From NCBI GenBank assembly GCA_949592205.1, contig CATIUR010000001.1, positions 42,053,001 through 42,117,000 on the forward strand: a DNA stretch of 64,000 bases, given 5' to 3'. The position numbers and the translations under genes are program-made. A model generated the notes under the pieces. It ran no database searches. It was not told where the DNA came from and saw only the letters and a program-made list of their open reading frames with translations. Position 1 is the first letter of the stretch; every line of letters begins with the position of its first letter. The DNA is from Helichrysum umbraculigerum (taxonomy: Eukaryota; Streptophyta; Magnoliopsida; Asterales; Asteraceae). This document shows positions 33,085 to 45,124 of this stretch, piece after piece.

Positions 33085-34617
33085 TCATGGCGGATCCTCC
33101 ATTAAACTACCACCTCCTTTCCAATCATACTCAGTTTGGAGGATGTTATCAACCGGTATGTTATTCTTATAAATTATCTCCCCAATAAGAATAGTAACAT
33201 GAACATCAAGCCTCCATTTATTTTCTAGTGGCTTGTCGATCAACAGAATAATTCCCCAATAACTTTTGAAAGATCCACCACTTACCATAACCAAAGAAAA
33301 AGAAATAGATATCTCTATCCCTCCAGGATCGTCTAAAAGACCATAGATAGCTGAACCTATATGAAACATAACGCCCTTATTTGGTTCCCAATTGCACCAA
33401 ATGCCTTTATCCGTATCAATCTTCAACTCATCAACGTCTTTCAATAATGACAAATCTTTAGAAGTTGGAAGAAAAGAGTCAGGTGGTTTTGGCTCTTTGA
33501 CAAGCACGAACCCATCGTCACATAGAACAGTTGTAGGCTTCAAATCTGTTAGAGATGCCTCTGGTGAAATTTCGAGACATAACATAGCATCATCTCTCAA
33601 CCTTTCAACCTCTTCAACTAGTGGATAAGATTCGTCCCCTTTCAACTCCATGCTCTCTAACAGCTCCTCTTCAGTCATCATCCCATTTTCGCTATTTCTC
33701 AGCTCTTGAAGCTCCCCATCATTAAAATCAAGTAATGCATGTAATTCATCATCCAAATTTGGGTAATCAAGCTTTGGAAGAACTTGATCTTCCAACAAAT
33801 CTGCATACTTGTCATTTTGAACCGTTATAGGTGCTTCCTCGAGCTTGTTCGTGATGCTTTTCACCTTCTTTTTCAGCTCCTCATTCACCATAGAAGATTC
33901 AACGAGTAAAGTAGCAACTTCAAAAGTAGGCATGACTGAAATCTCCACAACTTCTTCAACCAACTTCTCTTCTTCAATATCTAACTCGTCTTCTTCATCC
34001 GAGTCGTCCAAATCTGATTCTTCCATCAATTCAGGCTCAAATGCGTGTAAATCCTGCAAAACAACTTGTGAGGTTCCATGAGGGTAATTAGTAAATTCAG
34101 TATCTTCTTCTTCCTCATTCATTTCATCTTCACTGTCATCCTGGAAAACAAAGTTAGAAGAATATGCAACATCAACGTTAGAATAATAATCATTATATTC
34201 AATAGCCTCAACATTATCCACATGCTCATTTGCGTTAGTAAATGTATCATTTGGCTTTTCATGATTAGGCTCAATATTCCAATCGAAGATTTCATCCAAA
34301 TCTCTTCGTTGTCTCTCCGTTTGCTCTATCGCCTCTTGCAACAACCTTTCAAGATTCGACATTTCTGGTTGTTCTATCTCTCGAGTGACTAAAGGTTCTT
34401 CATTCCAAGACCTTGATTGATAGGAATGGCTCCTATTATCTTGGTAGCATCCCGGTGGTGCATACCTTTCGCGTGATATCATAGGCACATCATCAGTATC
34501 ACTCTCATAAAATAAAGGTTCGAAACCTTCATAATTTGAGTAATAAGTCATTGAAGCTAAGACAAATCCGCTACAAACATGAAAACTAAAATGGTAAAAC
34601 GTAACCACTCTATACAA
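33085..34617 (-). CDS. Pol-less element ORF, unit 1, unknown acidic protein
   Basis: An open frame of 510 codons. The likely start is the second Met, at 34549-34551 (MTYYSNYEGFEPLFYESD), giving 488 residues, because the first 22 residues look like translated leader. The protein is very acidic, with runs such as EDEMNEEEEDTEF and DSDEEDELDIEEEKLVEE at about 160-230, and it has predicted helical stretches. The C-terminal 110 residues are more globular (GIWCNWEPNKGVMFHIGSAIYG) and end GGGSLMEDPP. I see no CCHC knuckle, no protease DSG/DTG and no other known motif. By place it should be gag-like, but I cannot show that. It is preserved in both units, which suggests either use or recent duplication. 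Confidence 0.7.
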   Translation of the reverse strand: MYRVVTFYHFSFHVCSGFVLASMTYYSNYEGFEPLFYESDTDDVPMISRERYAPPGCYQDNRSHSYQSRSWNEEPLVTREIEQPEMSNLERLLQEAIEQTERQRRDLDEIFDWNIEPNHEKPNDTFTNANEHVDNVEAIEYNDYYSNVDVAYSSNFVFQDDSEDEMNEEEEDTEFTNYPHGTSQVVLQDLHAFEPELMEESDLDDSDEEDELDIEEEKLVEEVVEISVMPTFEVATLLVESSMVNEELKKKVKSITNKLEEAPITVQNDKYADLLEDQVLPKLDYPNLDDELHALLDFNDGELQELRNSENGMMTEEELLESMELKGDESYPLVEEVERLRDDAMLCLEISPEASLTDLKPTTVLCDDGFVLVKEPKPPDSFLPTSKDLSLLKDVDELKIDTDKGIWCNWEPNKGVMFHIGSAIYGLLDDPGGIEISISFSLVMVSGGSFKSYWGIILLIDKPLENKWRLDVHVTILIGEIIYKNNIPVDNILQTEYDWKGGGSLMEDPP

Positions 34618-34745
34618 AATAAATAAATAAATAAAACTATATACAAAAATTAATAACTAAAACTATAAAAATAACTTCCTTAGAAATAAATTCCTAGAAA
34701 GGATCAATTAACTACACTTAAATTAAATTCTTAAATTAAACACAA

Positions 34746-34763
34746 TCCCCGGCAGCGGCGCCA
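34746..34763 (-). other. Primer-binding site (tRNA-Asp type), unit 1
   Basis: Element strand TGGCGCCGCTGCCGGGGA, starting 6 bases after the LTR end. This resembles the tRNA-Asp-complementary site used by many Tat/Athila elements. Unit 2 has the same site at 40190-40207 with one change. Confidence 0.8.
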
Positions 34764-34769
34764 AAAACT

Positions 34770-36995
34770 TGATGTGTAAAATCTAGTTATAAAAATAAAC
34801 AAAGAAATACTGATCGTTTACTATTACACAACTGAGGTAAGTATACCCTATCGTGTATAGTATAGCTACAGTAAGTCCAAGTTCGTTCTACAGGGATTGT
34901 GAATTTAAGAATAAAAACTAAAAACGTAATTAACTTAGTACAGAAAAGACTTGGGTTTTGTTGTGACCGAATTGTCACGTTGCTTAACAACTAAATTTAA
35001 TAAACGAAAGCAAGTGGACTAGGGAAGAGTCAAATTAAATAATTGAACTTTATCAAATATTAAAAACGACACTTACTTGAACTAGCTCACTAATGATTTC
35101 GGGTTGTATAATAAAAACCAGGTTATCTAGCAATCAATGCTCATCTTAATTTAGATCAGGTTTAACGTTCGCCATGACCTTCACATAAATCTTAATTAAC
35201 TAATTAATAATTTAATTTAATGAAAGACATTCGCCAATATCATCACCTTATACTTTTAAGTTTAATTATCTAACTTATACCAAATCTGCGTCCGCTATCA
35301 TTGGATTAATCATACATAGACATATAATTAAATAATGAAATAACTTTGTGACAAACGTTCGCTATAGCCACTAATTAAATCATTAACAAGCTTCAATAAT
35401 ATATAAAACTTAAACACATAATAGTTTCAATTAAACATTAATTAAATTGCAATAGATAGTTTAATTTATGTTGAATATATGAATCTTAATTAAACTAAGA
35501 TTAGTGCGTCCACTTAACCTACACCTTAATTTCAATCCAATAATTTAAGATTTAATCTAGTGAATAACTTCCGTCAACTTCACCTACTTACACATTCATA
35601 TTTAAACGATTATCTTGTTTAATATCTGCTTCCGCAATCAATTAACAATTATTCATAGACAAATAATTATAATAAACTATTATATGAAAAAGCTCCCGCT
35701 AAATTGATCATATAATAATCTACCAACAAGATAAATCAATTAATATAAACTCGAATACATAAGGTTCACGATTAAACAAAAATAATTCAACATAATATTA
35801 AATGATAACAGCCCTAATCATTAGATCACATCATTCAAGTAAGTGTTAAGAAATTTAGCTACTCATAATCATTATAAAAGAAACACAAATAATAATTGAA
35901 AATAAAGTAAACATTATTATTAAAATAACTAAAATAATGTAAACCAAATAATTATTGTACACTTACAATGATTGTGCGTAACCCTAACTTCTCTTGCTCC
36001 GAAAGCGCGCTCATAAACCCTTAGAAAAACTTTAAAATTAGAATTTAAGGTTAAAAACCTTAAAATTCGTATTTATATTCGACCTTGGGGTTTTAGTCGA
36101 CTGAAAAAGTGTATCCAAATCGTATGGTTTAAGTTGCTATTTATATCCGTGCTGGGGCCAATTTAGCCGGCGGCTAAATGATAAAGCCGGCGGTCAAATG
36201 ATAACTTTCGTATCTTTCAAGAAAACTCTGCCGCCTCACATATGTTTGGGCCAACCAAGGCTTCTCGAAGCTTTTGCATGTCTTCCGTGTTTCTTTTGCT
36301 TGGCTGCTGGTCCTTTTAAACTTGGGTCGACCCAAGTTCTTATTTACTCAGCCCAAACTCTTTCATGCGGCCCATGTTTCCATTTAATGCAATAATCAAA
36401 TTGTAGCAGTTCTCCGAATTAATTTGAACTAGCTGACATTCGCTTTATGATCTTATCCTTTGACTTCTTGACTTGTCCCAACTCTTCATGTAAAAACATC
36501 TGTCATATAAACATCATCATCATTAATTTTAATTATTTAACTATTATTATTACTATACTACTATATTAATATTATTACTACTAACTAAACGTTAGTAATA
36601 TATGATCGATGCTCATATGATTATTTTATTTATTATATTATTAATCCTAAATAATTAATTGGTACAACTCATAAACTCTAATAAATATTCAATCTAATTC
36701 TTTTCGTTCAATCCATTTAACTTTTCGAACTCATATATACACAAACTGAATTTATTTTCTTTACTTTTTTAACCACTTTGTACCAACTAAATTTAGGACA
36801 AATTAACTTTTATACAAAAATTACTTTATTTACTCTACTTTCAACTCATTTTCGTTCCGTACTAATTCAAACTCCATTTCTACCTATTTTATAAATATGA
36901 ACAAAATAATTAACTTTTATCAAATAATTGTAACTAAAAGTATATAAAAACTATGAAATATTACTATACAAATATAACATTATTCAATGTTATCA
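34770..36995 (-). repeat. Pol-less element LTR 2 (middle)
   Basis: 2,226 bp. It serves as 3' LTR for unit 2 and 5' LTR for unit 1. GCCGGC is intact at both palindrome sites (about 36166-36193). Neither side has a target duplication. Confidence 0.9.
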
Positions 36996-37239
36996 AATTA
37001 TCCCCACACTTAAACTCTACTTGTCCTCAAGTAGACTAAAACTAAACTACTAAATACAACTATACATCACTAATCCAACTATGATTACTTATAAGCATAA
37101 AACTAATATTTAAAAATTAAAATACTCAAATTAAAAATCTGTTTCCAATTCCTAAAATTTAAACAATTTAATTAACATGGAAAACTATTTTGTACAATAA
37201 TGGAATAAATTCCTTTATTATTATTCACATAATATATTG

Positions 37240-37856
37240 CTCATCAATGATTACTAATATTGTTGTCCACTTAAACAATCTATACTCAAATTTCTGAAAA
37301 CACTTTTATTGTTAGTATGTACATTACTTATGATCCCCACTTATGATATACCCCTAAAATTTAGTCATGCAATTTACTTTATATTTAAAATAAGTATATA
37401 AAAATCATTTTTAAGAATCAAGAAATTGGTGACAGGTCTGCATTTTCATGCAACAAAGCGACATAACTTGATTCAAGTAAAGCAAACCCTTTTTAAATCA
37501 AACCAGCGGTGACAGGTCTATACCTTAGTATAACAGAGCGACATAGTTTGATAAATTTGGGAATCTTAATTTTAAAAGATTTTATATTTCTTTTGCTCAT
37601 TTTCAAGAATACTAATATGAGACCAGGTCTGTATTTTCATACAACAGAGGAAACAATTAGTAAACCCCCAAATGGTTTCATATAAATATTAAAAATATAA
37701 AATATTGCATGCTAAATCTAGGAATTAAGACTTTTTGTCATACATCATAGAATGTTTACCACAAAGTAATATACAAGTTTAAAATTTACTTCTTAAAATT
37801 CAGAAATTTTCATATAGATTGCCTATCAGTACATCATATAATGAAACTATATATCA
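37240..37856 (-). other. Conserved 3' non-coding module, pol-less element unit 2
   Basis: Second copy of 31800-32412 with few changes. The first hairpin loop changes TTTT to TTTC (GAAA on the element strand) while the stem TGCAT/ATGCA is kept. The hairpin/AAGTGTGGGGA copies of unit 2 are at 36996-37042 and 38065-38100. Confidence 0.75.
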
Positions 37857-38528
37857 TTTATTATTATTTTACGATTATATGTACAAAAAGTTTAATCCAT
37901 GTTAAAGTCTAAACTTTAAAAATAAAAACAAACTTTTAATAAAACTATTTTAATTAATAAATACTTAGTCTAAAAACTTAAAAATAAAACCTTTTTTTTT
38001 TTTTTTTTTTGAAATCAAAAATACAACAAAACCTAAGAACAAGTAAACTTATTTTCGACCCCCATCCCCACACTTAAGTTGTACAATGTCCCCATTGTAC
38101 TAAACAGAATAAAATCACTGTGAAAATGAGAGAAAAGAAGTAGAACAGTAAAACTCCCCTTATGTCTCTTCAAAAGTCCACTAGCATGCGCGTACGAGTC
38201 CATGTCAGCAGCATCATTCAACAGCACAGCACACAAAACAAAACCAAAAGAAACATAACATATAAAACAATTAAATACATAGTTAAAACAGAAAAATAAA
38301 TCCTAACTCACTTTCGTAGGAATCACGATTGCATTTAGCATATGCAATAAGCCTTTAAACCACTCGATATCCCGAGTGGACGAGTTATAGTCTCGTGAGG
38401 GTTTCCAGTGAACACACCCACAACGTTCAAAACCTTAGAAATTTAAAACAAAAGGATACAGGCACGGGTTACTTCCCGAGAAAGGCTAAATTTATTAACG
38501 AGTCCAAAGCTAGACTCGACCCCCTTCA

Positions 38529-40061
38529 TCATGGCGGATCCTCCATTAAACTACCACCTCCTTTCCAATCATACTCAGTTTGGAGGATGTTATCAACCGG
38601 TATGTTATTCTTATAAATTATCTCCCCAATAAGAATAGTAACATGAACATCAAGCCTCCATTTATTTTCTAGTGGCTTGTCGATCAACAGAATAATTCCC
38701 CAATAACTTTTGAAAGATCCACCACTTACCATAACCAAAGAAAAAGAAATAGATATCTCTATCCCTCCAGGATCGTCTAAAAGACCATAGATAGCTGAAC
38801 CTATATGAAACATAACGCCCTTATTTGGTTCCCAATTGCACCAAATGCCTTTATCCGTATCAATCTTCAACTCATCAACGTCTTTCAATAATGACAAATC
38901 TTTAGAAGTTAGAAGAAAAGAGTCAGGTGGTTTTGGCTCTTTGACAAGCACGAACCCATCGTCACATAGAACAGTTGTAGGCTTCAAATCTGTTAGAGAT
39001 GCCTCCGGTGAAATTTCGAGACATAACATAGCATCATCTCTCAACCTTTCAACCTCTTCAACTAGTGGATAAGATTCGTCCCCTTTCAACTCCATGCTCT
39101 CTAACAGCTCCTCTTCAGTCATCATCCCATTTTCGCTAATTCTCAGCTCTTGAAGCTCCCCATCATTAAAATCAAGTAATGCATGTAATTCATCATCCAA
39201 ATTTGGGTAATCAAGCTTTGGAAGAACTTGATCTTCCAACAAATCTGCATACTTGTCATTTTGAACCGTTATAGGTGCTTCCTCGAGCTTGTTCGTGATG
39301 CTTTTCACCTTCTTTTTCAGCTCCTCATTCACCATAGAAGATTCAACGAGTAAAGTAGCAACTTCAAAAGTAGGCATGACTGAAATCTCCACAACTTCTT
39401 CAACCAACTTCTCTTCTTCAATATCTAACTCGTCTTCTTCATCCGAGTCGTCCAAATCTGATTCTTCCATCAATTCAGGCTCAAATGCGTGTAAATCCTG
39501 CAAAACAACTTGTGAGGTTCCATGAGGGTAATTAGTAAATTCATTATCTTCTTCTTCCTCATCCATTTCATCTTCACTATCATCCTGGAAAACAAAGTTA
39601 GAAGGATATGCAACATCAACGTTAGAATAATAATCATTATATTCAATAGCCTCAACATCATCCACATGCTCATTTGCGTTAGTAAATGTATCATTTGGCT
39701 TTTCATGATTAGGCTCAATATTCCAATCGAAGATTTCATCGAAATCTCTACGTTGTCTCTCCGTTTGCTCTATCGCCTCTTGCAACAACCTTTCAAGATT
39801 CGACATTTCTGGTTGTTCTATCTCTCGAGTGACTAAAGGTTCTTCATTCCAAGACCTTGATTGATAGGAATGGCTCCTATTATCTTGGTAGCATCCCGGT
39901 GGTGCATACCTTTCGCGTGATATCATAGGCACATCATCAGTATCACTCTCATAAAATAAAGGTTCGAAACCTTCATAATTTGAGTAATAAGTCATTGAAG
40001 CTAATACAAATCCGCTACAAACATGAAAACTAAAATGGTAAAACGTAACCACTCTATACAA
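38529..40061 (-). CDS. Pol-less element ORF, unit 2
   Basis: Same 510-codon frame as 33085-34617, with about seven residue differences that I can count, such as RRDFDE for RRDLDE, HVDDVE for HVDNVE and LRISE for LRNSE. There is no stop or frameshift. The likely start is at 39993-39995, as in unit 1. The two copies allow a substitution test for selection, though divergence is small. Confidence 0.7.
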   Translation of the reverse strand: MYRVVTFYHFSFHVCSGFVLASMTYYSNYEGFEPLFYESDTDDVPMISRERYAPPGCYQDNRSHSYQSRSWNEEPLVTREIEQPEMSNLERLLQEAIEQTERQRRDFDEIFDWNIEPNHEKPNDTFTNANEHVDDVEAIEYNDYYSNVDVAYPSNFVFQDDSEDEMDEEEEDNEFTNYPHGTSQVVLQDLHAFEPELMEESDLDDSDEEDELDIEEEKLVEEVVEISVMPTFEVATLLVESSMVNEELKKKVKSITNKLEEAPITVQNDKYADLLEDQVLPKLDYPNLDDELHALLDFNDGELQELRISENGMMTEEELLESMELKGDESYPLVEEVERLRDDAMLCLEISPEASLTDLKPTTVLCDDGFVLVKEPKPPDSFLLTSKDLSLLKDVDELKIDTDKGIWCNWEPNKGVMFHIGSAIYGLLDDPGGIEISISFSLVMVSGGSFKSYWGIILLIDKPLENKWRLDVHVTILIGEIIYKNNIPVDNILQTEYDWKGGGSLMEDPP

Positions 40062-40213
40062 AATAAATAAATAAATAAAACTATATACAAAAATTAATAA
40101 CTAAAACTATAAAAATAACTTCCTTAGAAATAAATTCCTAGAAAGGATCAATTAACTACACTTAAATTAAATTCTTAAATTAAACACAATCTCCGGCAGC
40201 GGCGCCAAAAACT

Positions 40214-42440
40214 TGATGTGTAAAATCTAGTTATAAAAATAAACAAAGAAATACTAATCGTTTGCTATTACACAACTGAGGTAAGTATACCCTATCGTGT
40301 ATAGTATAGCTACAGTAAGTCCAAGTTCGTTCTACAGGGATTGTGAATTTAAGAATAAAAACTAAAAACGTAATTAACTTAGTACAGAAAAGACTTGGGT
40401 TTTGTTGTGACCGAATTGTCACGTTGCTTAACAACTAAATTTAATAAACGAAAGCAAGTGGACTCAGGAAGAGTCAAATTAATTAATTGAACTTTATCAA
40501 ATATTAAAAACGACACTTACTTGAACTAGCTCACTAATGATTTCGGGTTGTATAATAAAAACCAGGTTATCTAGCAATCAATGCTCATCTTAATTTAGAT
40601 CAGGTTTAACGTTCGCCATGACCTTCACATAAATCTTAATTAACTAATTAATAATTTAATTTAATGAAAGACATTCGCCAATATCATCACCTTATACATT
40701 TAAGTTTAATTATCTAACTTATACCAAATCTGCGTCTGCTATCATTGGATTAATCATACATAGACATATAATTAAATAATGAAATAACTTTGTGACAAAC
40801 GTTCGCTATAGCCACTAATTAAATCATTAACAAGCTTCAATAATATATAAAACTTAAACACATAATAGTTTCAATTAAACATTAATTAAATTGCAATAGA
40901 TAGTTTAATTTATGTTGAATATATGAATCTTAATTAAACTAAGATTAGTGCGTCCACTTAACCTACACCTTAATTTCAATCCAATAATTTAAGATTTAAT
41001 CTAGTGAATAACTTCCGTCAACTTCACCTACTTACACATTCATATTTAAACGATTATTTTGTTTAATATCTGCTTCCGCAATCAATTAACAATTATTCAT
41101 AGACAAATAATTATAATAAACTATTATATGAAAAAGCTCCCGCTAAATTGATCATATAATAATCTACCAACAAGATAAATCAATTAATATAAACTCGAAT
41201 ACATAAGGTTCACGATTAAATAAAAATAATTTAACATAAATATTAAATGATAACAACCCTAATCATTAGATCACATCATTCAAGTAAGTGTTAAGAAATT
41301 TAGCTACTCATAATCATTATAAAAGAAACACAAATAATAATTGAAAATAAAGTAAACATTATTATTAAAATAACTAAAATAATGTAAACCAAATAATTAT
41401 TGTACCCTTACAATGATTGTGCGTAACCCTAACTTCTCTTGCTTCGAAAACGCGCTCATAAACCCTTAGAAAAACTTTAAAATTCGAATTTAAGGTTAAA
41501 AACCCTAAAATTCGTATTTATATTCGACCTTGGGGTTTTAGTCGACTGAAAAAGTGTATCCAAATCGTATGGTTTAAGCTGCTATTTATATCCGTGCTGG
41601 GGCCAATTTAGTCGGCGGCTAAATGATAAAGCCGACGGTCAAATGATAACTTTCGTATCTTTCAAGAAAACTCTGCCGCCTCACATATGTTTGGGCCAAC
41701 CAAGGCTTCTCGAAGCTTTTGCATGTCTTCCGTGTTTCTTTTGCTTGGCTGCTGGTCCTTTTAAACTTGGGTCGACCCAAGTTCTTATTTACTCAGCCCA
41801 AACTCTTTCATGCGGCCCATATTTCCATTTAATGCAATAATCAAATTGTAGCAGTTCTCCGAATTAATTTGAACTAGCTGGCATTCGCTTTATGATCTTA
41901 TCCTTTGACTTCTTGACTTGTCCTAACTCTTCATGTAAAAACATCTGTCATATAAACATCATCATCATTAATTTTAATTATTTAACTATTATTATTACTA
42001 TACTACTATATTAATATTATTACTACTAACTAAACGTTAGTAATATATGATCGATGATCATATGATTATTTTATTTATTATATTATTAATCCTAAATAAT
42101 TAATTGGTACAACTCATAAACTCTAATAAATATTCAATCTAATTCTTTTCGTTCAATCCATTTAACTTTTCGAACTCATATATACACAAACTGAATTTAT
42201 TTTCTTTACTTTTTTAACCACTTTGTACCAACTAAATTTAGGACAAATTAACTTTTATACAAAAATTACTTTATTTACTCTACTTTCAACTCATTTTCGT
42301 TCCGTACTAATTCAAACTCCATTTCTACCTATTTTATAAATATGAACAAAATAATTAACTTTTATCAAATAATTGTAACTAAAAGTATATAAAAACTATG
42401 AAATATTACTATACAAATATAACATTATTCAATGTTATCA
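40214..42440 (-). repeat. Pol-less element LTR 3 (5' LTR)
   Basis: 2,227 bp, outer 5' LTR in element sense, next to the GTTTC duplication at 42441-42445. Both GCCGGC palindromes have lost their symmetry (GTCGGC and GCCGAC), each by a CpG transition. Confidence 0.9.
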
Positions 42441-42445
42441 GTTTC

Positions 42446-43797
42446 CTTTGGGTATCTTACAAAGATGCACTTAGTAGATCTTTGCTCGAGTTTGTCAGGC
42501 GTATCCCGCTTCACAAGCGCCTCACATCCCCAGACCTTTAAGTAAGACAAATTAGGGATTCTCCCATACCATAATTCATATGGTGTCTTATCCACCTTCT
42601 TGGTTGGAACCATATTCAAAATACGTACAGCAGATTCTAGAGCATAATCCCAAAATGATAATGGGAGAGTAGTAAGGTTCAACATGGATCTCACCATGTC
42701 TAACAGGGTTCGATTCCTCCTCTTCGATATTCCATTCTGTTGCGGTGTGTATGGAGGAGTAAGCTGTTGGACAATTCCACACGCTTCCAGATAATCCTTA
42801 AACTCATGGCTTAAGTATTCACCACCTCGATCCGAATGAAGGATCTTGATGGTCTTACCGAGTTAATTTTCTACTTCATTCTTAAACACTTTAAATGTTT
42901 CAAAGACTTCATGTTTATGTTTAAGCAAGTAAACATAACCATAACGACTTAAATCATCAGTAAAAGTGATGAAGTAACTAGCACCTTGTCTTGACACATG
43001 TCTAAATGGACCACAAACATCCGTATGTATGATTCCAAGTAGATCTTTAGCCCTTTGCGTTTGATGCAGAAAGGGTTTCTTTGTCATCTTGCCAGAAACA
43101 CAAGATACGCATTTGTCAAAGGATCCATCATCATTTGATTTTAAAAGCCCTTCATGCTGAAGCCTTTCAATGCGTTTCTTTCTAATGTGTGCAAGACGAC
43201 AATGCCAAAGATAGGTTGAGTCCAAGTTAGGCTTGGCTCTTTTGTTTCTAACAGAATACATAGAATTAACTTTTAAAACACGATCATGCATATCAATTTT
43301 ATAAATACCATCATAAGGAATAGCATTAAAATAATGAACATTATTCTTAGAAACTGAGATACCATAATCATTGAAAACATTGATAAATCCATTATCTTTT
43401 AAAAGTGAAACTAAAACAACACCTCTAATAATAGTTGGTGCATAATAACAATTGTCTAATACAATAATTAAGCCCGAAGGCAGAACTAAGTCAAAACTTC
43501 CAATGGCTTCTACAGCTGCACGTAAACCATTTCCCACGTACAAGTAGAGTGCCCCATGTTTAAGTTTCTTCTTTCCCCTAAATCCCTGTAGGGTATTGCA
43601 AATGTGAGTACCACAACCAGTGTCATATACCCAGGAATTTGAATTAGAGAAAGAATATAATTCTATTGTGAAGATACCTGAAGTTCCGGTCTGGCCGGCT
43701 TGCTTCTTCTTCTTCTTCTTCTTCATCAACTCAGCAAGATAGGCAGGACAATTCCTCCTCCAGTGCCCACTTCCTTGCAGTGATGACACGCCTCATC
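42446..43797 (-). pseudogene. Element C integrase, protease and gag knuckle, decayed
   Basis: Continuation of element C pol upstream of the nested insertion. In element order: a CCHC knuckle remnant with HWRRNCPAYLAEL followed by a Lys run (about 43690-43790); a protease motif WVYDTGCGTHIC; GAG-pre-integrase LWHCRLAHIRKKR; integrase core D in HTDVCGPF and D near SDRGGEY; and ALESAVRILNMVPTKK. A stop at about 42862 and frame changes near 42860 and 43760 break it. It ends abruptly at 43797 inside gag. Confidence 0.82.
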
Positions 43798-45124
43798 CTT
43801 AGCCGGATACCCAACGAGGTTGTTCGTACAAAACTTTTCTGGCTTGCAAACCTAGCGCCTTTCGCAGAACCGAGGGCGCCATTGGAATCATCCACTGGAT
43901 AGAAAAGATGGAATCGGTGCTAGACATTAGCGACTGTGCACCTAACTGCATGGTGAAGTACGCCACGTGCACACTAGCTGACAAGGCACTGACTTGGTGG
44001 AATGCTCAAGTCCAAACACTTGGACGAGAAGCCGCCCACTCCATCTCATGGGAAGAACTGAAAACGATGATATTAGATGAGTTCTATACCCGTAGCGAAC
44101 TACAAAAGATTGAGACGGAACTATGGGACATCAAGATAATCGGTGCTGATATCACTGGTTACACGACTAAGTTCTAGGAACTAGCATGCCTAGTACCCAA
44201 GATGGTGACACCGGAGTACAAACGTGTCGAAAGGTATATCTGGGGATTGGCACCACAGATCCGAAGTTTGGTCTTATCATCGAAACCTGACACATTTAAG
44301 AGCGCTGTTAGTCTAGCGCAGAGTTTGACTGATGAAGCAGTGAGGATGGGATCACTGACGAAGAAAACTGCTTCGGGAAAAGGTGAACCGAGCAGTACTG
44401 AGGGCAGAAGTTTAGGAACTGAGAAAAGAAAGTGGAACATTGGTGGGAACGACCGAAAGGGTCCACAAAACAAGAGGTACTCAGGAAACCCTAGGGCATA
44501 CACCGCCACCACCACTGAACTAAAAACCTATCAAGTTAACAAACCTAAGTGTGGGAAATGCGAACTACACCATGAGGGCGAATGTAGTTTCAGTAATAAC
44601 TGCAAACGCTGGGGTCATCAACCACGATTTTGCAAAAACAACCCTCCCACCCGAGCCAACAATGATCGAAAAAACACTGGGTGCTTCGAGTGTGGTGATA
44701 CGAGGCACTATCGAAACCAGTGCCCCAAACTCAACAACCGCAATAACCACAATAACCAGAACACCAACAATCGCAACAACAACAACAACACCCGAAATGA
44801 CAACAACAATCGTGGAAACAACAACAACAACAACCATGGTAACAACAACAACAACCGAGCCAACAACAACAATCAGCCAGCTCATGGACGAGCATTCGTG
44901 ATTGGAGCACAGGAGGCACGCCAGGACCCTAACACCGTCACTAGTACGTTTCTAGTAAACAACCATTATGCCTCTGTGTTATTTGATTCGGGCGCTGATT
45001 TAAGTTTCGTGTCTATCGAGTTTAGACCATTCTTAGAGATAGAATCTCGTAAATTAAACGATAAGTACACTATAGAACTAGCCGATGGTAAGTTGATCGA
45101 GTTAGGAGAAATAGTACCGGGATG
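43798..45124 (+). pseudogene. G2 chromovirus gag and protease, 5' truncated
   Basis: Begins inside gag at the same phrase as G1 24157 (ACCCAACGAGG) and is collinear with it. It has the gag domain, the CCHC region (CGKCELHHEGEC), a second knuckle CFECGDTRHYRNQC, an Asn-rich linker and protease DSGADLSFVS. A TAG at about 44175 interrupts gag. The reading frame through the zinc region and protease is otherwise open (44202-45212), including an intact CGA where G1 has TGA. Chromovirus homology stops near 45124. Confidence 0.82.

Larger units (their letters stand above)
29340..42440 (-). mobile_element. Tandem pol-less gypsy-type element (LTR-int-LTR-int-LTR)
   Basis: A 13,101-bp insertion in element C pol, flanked by the duplication GTTTC (29335-29339 and 42441-42445). 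It has three LTRs of about 2.2 kb (TGATGTG...TTATCA on the plus strand) and two 3.2-kb internal parts. Each internal part has, in element order, a tRNA-Asp-type primer site, one long ORF, a hairpin plus AAGTGTGGGGA, the conserved non-coding module, and a second hairpin plus purine tract. No protease, integrase or RT is present. The primer site and purine tracts point to the Tat/Athila group. A single outer TSD pair with a middle LTR suggests one insertion later extended by unequal recombination, or integration of an already tandem DNA. Confidence 0.88.
25808..43797 (-). mobile_element. Copia element C, truncated and carrying a nested insertion
   Basis: Minus-strand Ty1/copia element. The 3' LTR is at 25808-26565, RNase H and RT at 27443-29339. 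After the nested element (29340-42440) and its duplicated GTTTC, integrase, protease and a gag knuckle continue at 42446-43797. The coding frame is contiguous across the insertion (a ...PKET phrase on both sides). The right end stops inside the gag knuckle, directly against G2 gag, so leader and 5' LTR are lost. Pol has several nonsense and frameshift changes. It is older than its guest. Confidence 0.85.

Noticed and set aside
44565..44885. Val-rich, Cys-rich and Thr-rich frames over the CAACAA stretch of gag (also 24913-25228)
   Set aside because: These are other-frame readings of the Asn-rich linker of chromovirus gag.
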